Position numbers and translations under genes: made by a program
Part shown: positions 1 through 6,428 of the stretch, piece after piece
Layout: every line of letters starts with the position of its first letter
Position numbering within the stretch: position 1 is the first letter of the stretch
Assembly: GCA_026397695.1 (NCBI GenBank)
Contig: JAPLUJ010000739.1
Location: forward strand, 1-6,610
Direction: 5' to 3'
Length of the DNA: 6,610 nucleotides
From: Verrucomicrobiota bacterium
GTDB taxonomy: Bacteria; Verrucomicrobiota; Verrucomicrobiia; Verrucomicrobiales; Akkermansiaceae
The notes under the pieces: generated by a model
Told to the model about the DNA's origin: nothing
Database searches by the model: none
Seen by the model: only the letters and a program-made list of their open reading frames with translations

Positions 1-1
1 C

Positions 2-100
2 CTGCCCCGCGCCGTAGCCCGCAATGCCGCCGCAGACCTGCGCTCGGTGTTGGTGTGTTCACCGTGGCGGAGATCTCATCGGTCGCCGTTTCTGCCATAA
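2..100 (+). CDS. Possible 3' end of an unidentified gene (partial, uncertain)
   Basis: A reading frame is open from the left edge and closes with TAA at 98-100. The visible tail is about 32 residues, beginning LPRAVARNAADLRSVLV and ending RSPFLP. I do not recognise it. The first 17 or so codons mostly end in G or C, as in the real genes of this window, and a hairpin with a T-run follows 11 bp after the stop, which would suit a gene ending here. Against it, plus frame 1 is also open across the whole edge into the rlmN start at 181. On the minus strand an ATG at 95-97, preceded by a G-rich run, opens a frame (MAETATDEISATVN...) that leaves the window. The edge is too short to decide between these. 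Confidence 0.25.
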   Translation: MPRAVARNAAADLRSVLVCSPWRRSHRSPFLP

Positions 101-104
101 CCCA

Positions 105-173
105 AACCCCCTGCGGACAGGAATGTCCGCACTACTTTTTTCAACACCCTGCGGGCAACAATGTCCGCACTCC
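105..173. repeat. Two tandem GCGGACA/TGTCCGC hairpin repeats (REP-like)
   Basis: Two 31-bp units, 105-135 and 143-173, match at 26 of 31 positions and are spaced 38 bp apart, with a TTTTTTC spacer. Each unit is a near-perfect palindrome. In unit 1 the stem TGCGGACA (112-119) pairs with TGTCCGCA (124-131) around a GGAA loop, a GNRA tetraloop when read as plus-strand RNA. In unit 2, TGCGGGCA (150-157) pairs with TGTCCGCA (162-169) around ACAA, with one G-U pair. The loops differ while the right arms are identical, as expected if the stem is what is conserved. From memory, similar GCGGACAGGAATGTCCGC-type units recur in Verrucomicrobiota genomes; I could not check this. They could be REP-like mobile repeats, mRNA-end stabilisers or terminators. 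Confidence 0.8.
112..141 (+). terminator. Hairpin plus T6 run, possible intrinsic terminator
   Basis: The 8-bp perfect stem of the first repeat unit (112-131) is followed, after CTAC, by six T residues at 136-141. That resembles a Rho-independent terminator for plus-strand transcription, although the gap between stem and T-run is longer than ideal. It lies 11 bp after the TAA at 98-100 and 40 bp before the rlmN start, so it could end the upstream gene. It may equally be only a repeat unit. Confidence 0.35.
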
Positions 174-180
174 TTATTGC

Positions 181-1205
181 ATGCCGCTTCCCGCCCTCAC
201 CGGTCTAACACCTGATTTCCTCGCCGCCTGGCTGAAGGACGCGGGCGAACCCTCGTTCCGCGCCGACCAGATCCTCGCATGGGTGTGGAAGCAAAAGGTG
301 ATATCGATCGATGCGATGACGAATCTGCCGGTGGCGCTGCGCACCAAGCTAACAGACTCGTTCCGGCTCACGGCCTTGGAGCACACGCACACCCGGGGAT
401 CCCCTGACAGCACGCGGAAATTCCTGCTCCGTCTGCATGACGGCCGTTACATAGAATCGGTGCTGATTCCCGCGAGCCCGGCGCTTTACGGGGATAAATC
501 CGACCGCCGCACGCTGTGTGTTTCCTCACAGGTCGGCTGCGCGTTCGGCTGCAAATTCTGCGCTTCGGGGCAGTGCTCGCCGCCGAACAACTCACCGGCG
601 AACGCGTGGACAACCTGGTCTTCATGGGCATGGGAGAACCACTCGCCAATCTAACAAACCTGCTGGATGCCATCGCCCTCATCACCGGCGACAAAACCCT
701 GCATCTCGGCGCACGTCACCTAACAGTCTCAACCTCCGGCCTAGTCCCGCAAATCCGCCTGCTCGCCGAACACCCGCAACAAATCCGCCTCGCCATCTCG
801 CTCCACGGCGCCACCGACGCCGTCCGCCAGCAAATCATGCCAGTCCACCAAAAATGGCCGCTCGCCGAACTTTTCAACGCGCTCGACTTCTGGAATGGAA
901 AAAAATCGCAGAAAATCACCCTCGAATACATTCTGATAGAAGGAATCAATGATGCGTTCGAACAAGCGACCCTGCTCGCCCGCCAGGCTCGCCGTATCCA
1001 CGCCAAGGTCAACCTCATCCCCTACAACACCGTGCAGGGACTCACGTGGCAACGTCCGCCCGACAGCCATTGCCGGGCGTTCCGCGACGTCCTCCAACAC
1101 GCCGGCGTCACCGCCACCCTGCGCCTCGAAAAAGGCGGAGACATCGACGCCGCCTGCGGCCAACTCCGCCTCCAACAGGAAGCCAGCGAAGGCATTATCC
1201 CGTGA
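181..1205 (+). pseudogene. rlmN: Dual-specificity RNA methyltransferase RlmN-like, frame disrupted by a deletion
   Basis: RlmN is a cytoplasmic radical-SAM enzyme that methylates C2 of A2503 in 23S rRNA and, in many bacteria, A37 of some tRNAs. The first part (181-570) reads MPLPALTGLTPDFLAAWL, then QILAWVWK, FLLRLHDGRYIESVLIP and VSSQVGC, with the 4Fe-4S cluster motif C120xxxC124xxC127. Reading then has to move from frame 1 to frame 3. From 573 it continues as VLAAEQLTGERVDNLVFMGMGEP (SAM-binding GMGEP), ISLHGATD, VNLIPYN and DIDAACGQL, whose Cys (codon 1155-1157) matches the catalytic methyl-carrier cysteine, to TGA at 1203-1205. The family segment just after CAxG, roughly 15 residues around an RNL-T-A-EIV motif, is absent. 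Restoring 46 nt there gives 356 residues, a normal length. ATG 181 is chosen because family homology begins there; no Shine-Dalgarno precedes it. In-frame ATG codons upstream only read through the repeats. Assembly error is the alternative to true gene loss. Confidence 0.85.
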
Positions 1206-1219
1206 CGCGGCAACTTGGC

Positions 1220-1236
1220 TGTCGCGTCTCGCGACA
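1220..1236 (+). terminator. Short hairpin after rlmN, weak terminator candidate
   Basis: TGTCGCG (1220-1226) pairs perfectly with CGCGACA (1230-1236) around a TCT loop, 14 bp after the rlmN stop. No T-run follows, so intrinsic termination is doubtful. It sits in the 129-bp gap before the next gene and might be an mRNA-end structure. Confidence 0.25.
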
Positions 1237-1334
1237 TATCGTGCCGGTGGCGTCCCGCCGCCATATAACAGGTGAATTTCTAGCAATTTATCCAAGGTTG
1301 ACACCGGCCCGGAAATACAGGTCACTCCAATCAC

Positions 1335-4157
1335 ATGACTGCGAAACCCCATCCTGTTTTCCGTGCTTTAGTCATTCTCTGGGCTCTGCTGACTTGCGCT
1401 GAAGCCATCCAGACTGTGAAACCCGGCGAATCGGTCGGACCATTGCAGGGGGGTGGTGAATCACGGCAGATCCCGCTCAGCATTGGGGGTGCGGATACCG
1501 TCAAAACGGATGAGGAAATCGCGCTGGAAAAAAGCATGGTGTCCATGCTTGACGTCCCGCTGCTTTTTGCCAAACGCCACTCCTATACGGGCATCCACAT
1601 CTACGACACCTTCTACAAATGGCCGGGTGGCGGCGGTGGCGGATTGTATATCCTGGAAAATCCCGCGGCCCCCCGCAGCGAATGGAAAATCCGCGCACTG
1701 ATCAACGAAACCACACCCGGCACACTGGGCACGGGGGTTTACACCCATCCCGACATCTCGCCCGACGCCGGCAAGGTCATTTTCTGTTATAAAAACAGCG
1801 CCGACGCCTGCACTGCCATCTATGAAATCAACATCGACGGCACCGGCCTGCACCAACTCACCGACCCGTCGGGTCTGGTCGGGAATTACCATGGCGTGAA
1901 AAGCGGCATGCATGATATCTCCCCGACCTACCTCCCCGATGGCCGGATCGTATTTCTATCCACACGTCCCCGGGGTCTTGTGCCATGCGCGAATGAAGGT
2001 GTCAGCATTTTGCACGTCATGAATGCGGATGGTTCTGACATCCACCCGATCTCGGTGAATTCTGAAACCGAATTCGATCCCATGATTCTTCCCGATGGAC
2101 GCATCATCTACGGCCGCTGGGAATACATCGACAAGACCGCGTTGACCGTTCAATCGCTGTGGACCGTGAATCCCGATGGCACCAATGAAACCGCCATGTT
2201 CGGCAACAACATGACATTCCCGGAAGCCATTCTCGATCCCCGCCCCGTGCCCGGCTCCCGTCTGATAGCCGCCACGCTCTCAAAACACAATGCCTCACCA
2301 CGCGGATCCGTGGTCATGATCGATCCCGTGATCGGCAAGAACGACCCCAAGGCCATCTTCAACTTCGAACACCCGGACAACCCGACCTACGACATGGGCG
2401 AATCCTGCGAACCCTATCCGCTCAGCGAGGATCTCATGGTGTACAGCGGACGCATGCCCGGCGAAACCCGCAGCTCAATCCTGATGATCAACCGCGCGGG
2501 CAAACGCATCAAGCTGCTCTCCGACACCAACATCTGCCTGCATGCCCCGATGCTTGTCAAACCACGCACAGCCCGGGTCATGCCAACCCTGGCGGACCGC
2601 ACCAAGACTCGTGGTGCGTTTTATGTCCAGAACGTTTACCAGGGCCTCGATGGCATCAAACGCGGCGAAGCCAAATGGCTGCGGGTTGTTGAAGAAGCAT
2701 CGCGTGTCAGCAGCAGTCCCGGCAACAATCCATACAATCAGACATTCCCTATCAGCGCGGCACTGGCATTCAGCCCGAAAATCTATCATGGCATCATCCC
2801 GATCCGCGACGACGGCTCGATCTACTTCGACGCACCCTCCGGCCGCATCCTGTTCTTCCAGGTGCTCGACAAGGACAAACGGCTGATTCAAAGCATGCGC
2901 ACATTCATACAGGCGGCACCCGGTGTCACCCGCGCCTGTATCGGCTGCCATGAATCCAAATCGTATGCGCCCGAGCCTGTCAATTTCACCAAAACCGATG
3001 CGCTGAATGACGAGCAGTCGGTGTTGCAACCGGAAACGTGGGGCACGGGATATATGGATTATACATCGATGATCCAACCCGTTTGGGACAAACATTGCAT
3101 CGACTGTCATGGTGGCAAAAATGATTTTGCGGGACGGCTCGACCTCACCGGCGGGTGGACGGAACATTTCAATATCAGTTATGAGAACCTGGTGGATCGA
3201 CGTGAAACCCAGCTGGTTCCCTATCTCATCGACGGCATCGACTGCATGAACGGCACCGCGCATTATTCCGTGCCATTGTTCAAGCCCCGCAGTTTCGGTT
3301 CGGCCACCGCACCACTGGCCAAGGCGATTGTTAGCGGACACGAGGGACGGATCAAGGGCATGACCGAAGTGGAACGCGACCTGGTGATGGCATGGATCGA
3401 CAGCAACGGCCTGTATTACGGATCATGGGACTACACCCCGATCACCAGCGTGCGCAGCTGGCCGGATACCAGTAACAAACTCAGCGCGGTCATGCAAAAA
3501 GCCAATTGCATGGCCTGTCACGACAAGACCATGACCTCGGACTGGCTCAACTTGCAGACACCGGAATACAGCCGCATCCTGCGCGCCCCGATGGCCAAGG
3601 GAAATTCCAGCAATGGTCTGGCGATCTGCCGCAACCATAAGGCCGATCCGCTGCGCACCCGCATCAAAATGATGCGCACAGGCAGATATGAACACGCGGT
3701 ATTGCCGCTGGAGAGTTTTGCCAAAGTCCCCGTTCCTCCCATCCAGCCGGGTGGCACGGAACACATCACCTTTGCCGATACCAACGATCCCAACTATCAG
3801 GAAATGCTGGCCATCATCAAGGCCGGCCGCGAAAGCGCGCTGCAAAACCCACGGATTGACATGCCCGGTGCCGCCGCATCGATCATCGCCGGACAATGCC
3901 TCGGCAAGGACGGATCGTTGCTGCTGCGCTGGGATCGCACCGCCTATACCATCGGCCTTCTAGCGGAAATCCACCGGGGCGCTTCGGCAGATTTCAAACC
4001 CGCAGAAAACACCCGGCTCTGCAGCACCGAACTGGGTCACTTCATCGACAAAACCCCGCAACCCGGCCAACCCTGGTACGCCCTCGTCATCACCGGCCCG
4101 GGCAAGGAACCGTCATCTCCCGGTTATATTACTGTTAGAAGTGCCGGCTCCCAATAG
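1335..4157 (+). CDS. Exported HzsA-related multihaem beta-propeller protein
   Basis: This 940-residue protein resembles the HzsA-related family, named after the alpha subunit of anammox hydrazine synthase and common in PVC bacteria, where its reaction is unknown. Residues 1-24 look like a Sec signal peptide (core ALVILWALLTCA, likely cut after AEA). Residues about 130-330 hold TolB/PD40-like propeller repeats: THPDISPDAGKVIF (137-150), HDISPTYLPDGRIVFLSTR (193-211) and FDPMILPDGRIIYGRWEYID (247-266). Three CxxCH haem c motifs follow: C535-H539 (CIGCH), C588-H592 (CIDCH) and C725-H729 (CMACH). After the second, a LDLTGGW...SYENLV stretch is typical of this family as I recall it. The last 80 or so residues (LLLRWDR...EIHRG...) look like an FnIII-type domain. 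It should be periplasmic or surface-located and depend on cytochrome c maturation. ATG 1335 immediately precedes the signal peptide; the nearest purine run (ACAGG, 13 nt upstream) is a poor ribosome site. No hydrazine or other anammox partner genes are nearby, so hydrazine synthesis is not implied. Confidence 0.92.
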   Translation: MTAKPHPVFRALVILWALLTCAEAIQTVKPGESVGPLQGGGESRQIPLSIGGADTVKTDEEIALEKSMVSMLDVPLLFAKRHSYTGIHIYDTFYKWPGGGGGGLYILENPAAPRSEWKIRALINETTPGTLGTGVYTHPDISPDAGKVIFCYKNSADACTAIYEINIDGTGLHQLTDPSGLVGNYHGVKSGMHDISPTYLPDGRIVFLSTRPRGLVPCANEGVSILHVMNADGSDIHPISVNSETEFDPMILPDGRIIYGRWEYIDKTALTVQSLWTVNPDGTNETAMFGNNMTFPEAILDPRPVPGSRLIAATLSKHNASPRGSVVMIDPVIGKNDPKAIFNFEHPDNPTYDMGESCEPYPLSEDLMVYSGRMPGETRSSILMINRAGKRIKLLSDTNICLHAPMLVKPRTARVMPTLADRTKTRGAFYVQNVYQGLDGIKRGEAKWLRVVEEASRVSSSPGNNPYNQTFPISAALAFSPKIYHGIIPIRDDGSIYFDAPSGRILFFQVLDKDKRLIQSMRTFIQAAPGVTRACIGCHESKSYAPEPVNFTKTDALNDEQSVLQPETWGTGYMDYTSMIQPVWDKHCIDCHGGKNDFAGRLDLTGGWTEHFNISYENLVDRRETQLVPYLIDGIDCMNGTAHYSVPLFKPRSFGSATAPLAKAIVSGHEGRIKGMTEVERDLVMAWIDSNGLYYGSWDYTPITSVRSWPDTSNKLSAVMQKANCMACHDKTMTSDWLNLQTPEYSRILRAPMAKGNSSNGLAICRNHKADPLRTRIKMMRTGRYEHAVLPLESFAKVPVPPIQPGGTEHITFADTNDPNYQEMLAIIKAGRESALQNPRIDMPGAAASIIAGQCLGKDGSLLLRWDRTAYTIGLLAEIHRGASADFKPAENTRLCSTELGHFIDKTPQPGQPWYALVITGPGKEPSSPGYITVRSAGSQ

Positions 4158-4158
4158 C

Positions 4159-4177
4159 CGGATGATAGGATCATCCG
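4159..4177. terminator. Perfect 8-bp hairpin just after the HzsA-like stop codon
   Basis: CGGATGAT (4159-4166) pairs perfectly with ATCATCCG (4170-4177) around an AGG loop, beginning one base after the TAG stop at 4155-4157. Position and stem suggest transcription end or mRNA 3'-end protection. No T-run follows, so it is not a textbook intrinsic terminator. Confidence 0.4.
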
Positions 4178-4245
4178 CATCAGGATTCCCGGGTTCGAGG
4201 GAAAATGAGTGGTCTGTGAATAAGGGGTGAGGACGTCTCGTCCGC

Positions 4246-4280
4246 ATGCCATTGCATCGTCATGATACGCCGCATGGCAT
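4246..4280. repeat. Inverted repeat ATGCCAT/ATGGCAT
   Basis: ATGCCAT at 4246-4252 is the exact reverse complement of ATGGCAT at 4274-4280. Allowing a one-base bulge, two more base pairs can form inside. The 21-nt interior contains ATCGTCATGAT, which can form a further small stem. It lies 7 bp outside the larger inverted repeat at 4288-4408 and may belong to the same element. Confidence 0.55.
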
Positions 4281-4287
4281 AACCTAG

Positions 4288-4408
4288 CAGCCAAAGCGGT
4301 GTCGGCGTTCGTGCCTCACTCTGCCACCGCACTCCAAACCACGACCTCCGCATGGGCCGCCAAAGTATGGAGTGCAGTGGGAAGCGCAGCGCCACACCGC
4401 CTTGGCTG
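4288..4408. repeat. Long imperfect inverted repeat (BIME/MITE-like intergenic element)
   Basis: The left arm, 4288-4338, and the reverse complement of the right arm, 4366-4408, share an outer block CAGCCAARGCGGTGT (14 of 15 identical) and an inner block CCACYGCACTCCAWA (13 of 15). They are joined by a divergent GC-rich middle of 21 nt on the left and 13 nt on the right. The loop is 27 nt. Two diverged copies of one unit in opposite orientation fit this better than a single hairpin. I associate GGAGTGCGGTGGC...CACCGCTTTGG-type units with Verrucomicrobiota spacers, from memory only. There is no transposase and no evident target-site duplication. Confidence 0.75.
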
Positions 4409-4524
4409 AATCCCAACAAGCAGTGCATCCGCTGTCGTCCTTGGCACAGCCCGCATCCAGATCCACAAATCGCGGAGGGATTTCAGCTGGTAGTCCGGGG
4501 TGTTGTATCCGGATAGATCGCCCC

Positions 4525-6126
4525 TCACTTTTTCTGGATGCGCATCGAGACGTTTTCGCCGGCGGCGAGATCCATGGCGATGCCGTCACGCAGCGCGGCC
4601 CCGGTCATGGTTGCGGTCTTGGTGCCGCGCGTGACCTGATAGGTCGCGTTGTTTGCGACGGTGAACCATTCGGGAAACTGGTTGATGCGCGGATAATTCA
4701 GCGGGAGATGCAGCAGTTCGCGGTGGCGCGGGCGGTCGAAGACAATTCGCCCCTGCCACGGCGTTTGCGCACGCAGCGCGAAGACCACGGCATCGCCGTC
4801 GCGTGCCGCCCCGCAAATGACATCGTTGCGCCACGGGCGGACGCAGGCCCCCTGCGATTTCCACAACGCATACATCAGCGAGGTTCTGGCGAAATTCCCG
4901 TCGCCATGCCAGCCCTCGATCACCCCGTCGGGCTGCTGCTTCGCCCACATCACCCGGATTTCGCTTTCGATCCACGCTGCGGCGTCAGCCACCGGTTCGA
5001 CGTTGTAGAGATCGATGGCGCTTTCGATGGAATCGGCGTAGCCGTCCTGGCTTTTGCCCTCCCACGGGTAATTCCGATAGTGCGCCGCCAGGAATTTCAG
5101 CGGCTTGACACAGGCTTCGCGGTACGGCTGGTGGTGGTCTAGCAGCCAGACGGTATAAATGCCGTTGAGCGTGTAGCCCCACGTGTCGGCGAGCCGTGTG
5201 GTGAGAGGTTTGCCGGCGATCGGATCGATATCGTCGAAGAACAGTCCATGCTCGTTGCGACCGACCTCCAGCACGCGGTCGATCATCTGATAGAGCGGCT
5301 TGCGGTATGCGGTCTTTTTTTCCGGTGCGGTGAAGTGGGCGATGGCATAGACTTCGCACAGGCCGAAGATGACCTCGCAGCCGTGATCGCGCAGCCGCAG
5401 TTGGTGCATGTCCCGCGTCGGGTGGTGCGTGCCGAGCAGGAAATAGTCCGCCATGCGGAAGGCCAGCTCGCGATAGCGTTCGTTGCCGGTTAGCCACCAA
5501 CAGCGGGCCAGCGTCTGCAACTGATCGCCCTGCACCTCGATATTGTCGGATGTGATCATGCCGAAGGGCGTTTCAACCGTCGCGTTTTTCCACATGTCAT
5601 CCAGGATTCCGATCATGCGTTCCGACCACGGGCTCTGTCCTAACAATTCCGTGATTGGAATCAACCCATCCTTCATATACTCGGCGGCATCGAACATGAT
5701 CTCCAGCGGCTGCAGCTTCTCGCGCCGCCAACCGCGCTTCTTGAAATCGTAATCGTCGGGCAAGCGCCCGATCCGCGAGGTCAGCCGCTGCTCGGTGGCG
5801 AGCATTTCCTTCATCCGTCCGTTGAACAGGGCCTCGTCGGTGAAATAGGTGGTGAGCACCATGAACGGCCAGTTGTCCGCCGCCGAGTCGCGGCCGTTCC
5901 AGTAGGGCGAATCTCGCAGATTCCGCGGGATCAGCCCGGTCTCCGGGTCCGCATGCGCCAGCCAGCCCCGCACAAACCGGTCGCAGCGCGCGAAGGCCTC
6001 GCCCGCCGCTTCGCCGTTGGCCAGTGCCTCCTCCATCGTGCCCGCCCGCGCCGTGCCCATCATGGCGGCGAGGAGTGCCGCGGCAACCAAGGTGACGATG
6101 ACGGGTGAAATCAGGAATTTTTTCAT
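4525..6126 (-). CDS. Secreted alpha/alpha-toroid (six-hairpin glycosidase-like) protein, specificity unknown
   Basis: The 533-residue product starts MKKFLISPVIVTLVAAALLA with a signal peptide likely cut after TARA (residue 28). Residues about 45-430 are rich in aromatic and acidic positions spaced along repeated helices: FVRGWLAHADPETGLIPRN, NGRDSAADNWPFMVLTTYF, GDQLQTLARCWWLTGNERYRELAFRMADYF, GLFFDDIDP, ADTWGYTLNGIY and WEGKSQDGYADSIESAIDLY. This pattern fits an (alpha/alpha) toroid as in six-hairpin glycosidases and related lyases or epimerases. Asp and Glu in the DTWGY and DGYADSIESA stretches are plausible active-site residues, by inference only. Residues about 435-533 look like a beta-sandwich tail. 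I do not recognise the exact family. The frame stays open up to 6453, but that extension has no homology features and the signal peptide sets the start at 6126 (an ATG 21 nt further upstream, giving MLRLTPT, is possible). No Shine-Dalgarno is visible. It is convergent with the HzsA-like gene and divergent from the metallophosphoesterase-like gene. Confidence 0.85.
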   Translation of the reverse strand: MKKFLISPVIVTLVAAALLAAMMGTARAGTMEEALANGEAAGEAFARCDRFVRGWLAHADPETGLIPRNLRDSPYWNGRDSAADNWPFMVLTTYFTDEALFNGRMKEMLATEQRLTSRIGRLPDDYDFKKRGWRREKLQPLEIMFDAAEYMKDGLIPITELLGQSPWSERMIGILDDMWKNATVETPFGMITSDNIEVQGDQLQTLARCWWLTGNERYRELAFRMADYFLLGTHHPTRDMHQLRLRDHGCEVIFGLCEVYAIAHFTAPEKKTAYRKPLYQMIDRVLEVGRNEHGLFFDDIDPIAGKPLTTRLADTWGYTLNGIYTVWLLDHHQPYREACVKPLKFLAAHYRNYPWEGKSQDGYADSIESAIDLYNVEPVADAAAWIESEIRVMWAKQQPDGVIEGWHGDGNFARTSLMYALWKSQGACVRPWRNDVICGAARDGDAVVFALRAQTPWQGRIVFDRPRHRELLHLPLNYPRINQFPEWFTVANNATYQVTRGTKTATMTGAALRDGIAMDLAAGENVSMRIQKK

Positions 6127-6428
6127 GGTGGGTGTTAGGCGGAGCATAGCGGACTGTCCGCTTGCCGCGATGCTGGCGCTCCGGTGGATGCGAAGCAAGC
6201 CGAAGATCGGCGCGAGGCGATCATGCCGTGATGTCATGGTTGCACGCGCGTTGCGCCGCCGTACATTCCGGTTGAAACAATCCCCGCAATAAGTCACAGC
6301 ACTTTCGCCATCACTCCCGCTCTCCGAGCCTTTCCATGGCTTTTTCCCGCACGACCACTTCCTGAAAATCGCTTTTCTCACAAACCATCCATCACCACGA
6401 CCCGCAGCATACAACCACAAAAACCAAC
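6127..6428. other. Divergent intergenic region, 302 bp
   Basis: This spacer should carry the promoters for both the minus-strand toroid gene and the plus-strand metallophosphoesterase-like gene. No gene is supported within it. Near the minus gene lies a compact palindrome beside a TATGCT hexamer (6143-6162). The final 68 bp before the plus gene contain only about 5 G and are rich in A and C, which predicts an unstructured leader on that transcript. I see no convincing -35/-10 pair for the plus-strand gene. Confidence 0.7.
6143..6162 (-). promoter_or_regulatory. Palindrome abutting a -10-like hexamer upstream of the toroid gene
   Basis: The 15-bp palindrome AGCGGACTGTCCGCT (6148-6162) has 7-bp arms around a single central base. 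On the minus strand it runs straight into TATGCT (6148-6143), which resembles a -10 element and would start transcription about 10 nt before the ATG at 6126. No matching -35 is seen. The arms share the GCGGAC/GTCCGC core of the hairpin repeats at 105-173, so it may be either an operator or a shrunken copy of that repeat. Confidence 0.3.

Larger units (their letters stand above)
4158..4524. other. Repeat-rich spacer between convergent genes
   Basis: No convincing gene lies in these 367 bp. The open frames across it are short, overlap the inverted repeats and show no family similarity. From left to right it holds a terminator-like hairpin directly after the HzsA-like stop, a small GGACG/CGTCC stem near 4231, an inverted repeat at 4246-4280, a long imperfect inverted repeat at 4288-4408, and then about 115 bp with no clear structure up to the stop of the minus-strand gene. 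A GGGTTCGAGG stretch near 4191 recalls a tRNA T-arm, but nothing else of a tRNA is there. Confidence 0.8.

Noticed and set aside
516..1205. Second rlmN segment as an independent gene starting at GTG 516, or programmed frameshifting
   Set aside because: It would lack the Fe-S cysteine cluster, and a conserved stretch is missing at the junction, which frameshifting cannot supply.
1298..1326. TTGACA at 1298-1303 as a -35 element for the HzsA-like gene
   Set aside because: No -10-like hexamer occurs at 16-18 bp spacing; the 17-bp position reads GTCACT.
741..1352. Minus-strand open frame of 203 codons opposite rlmN
   Set aside because: It overlaps the conserved RlmN C-terminal half and the downstream start, with no recognisable features.
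2475..3341. Long minus-strand open frame of 288 codons
   Set aside because: It lies wholly opposite the HzsA-like gene, whose motifs and length are well supported. It is a codon-bias shadow.
4185..4203. tRNA-like T-arm sequence GGGTTCGAGG
   Set aside because: There is no acceptor stem, D-arm or anticodon arm at the right distances.
4180..4428. Minus-strand 82-codon open frame in the convergent spacer
   Set aside because: It consists almost entirely of the inverted repeats read as protein; no start signal or homology.
4372..5142. Plus-strand open frame of 256 codons
   Set aside because: It runs antisense through the toroid gene and the right arm of the inverted repeat; composition only.
6327..6346. 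AGCC...GGCT stem followed by T5 as a terminator
   Set aside because: A four-base-pair stem is too weak and there is no gene upstream on that strand to end.
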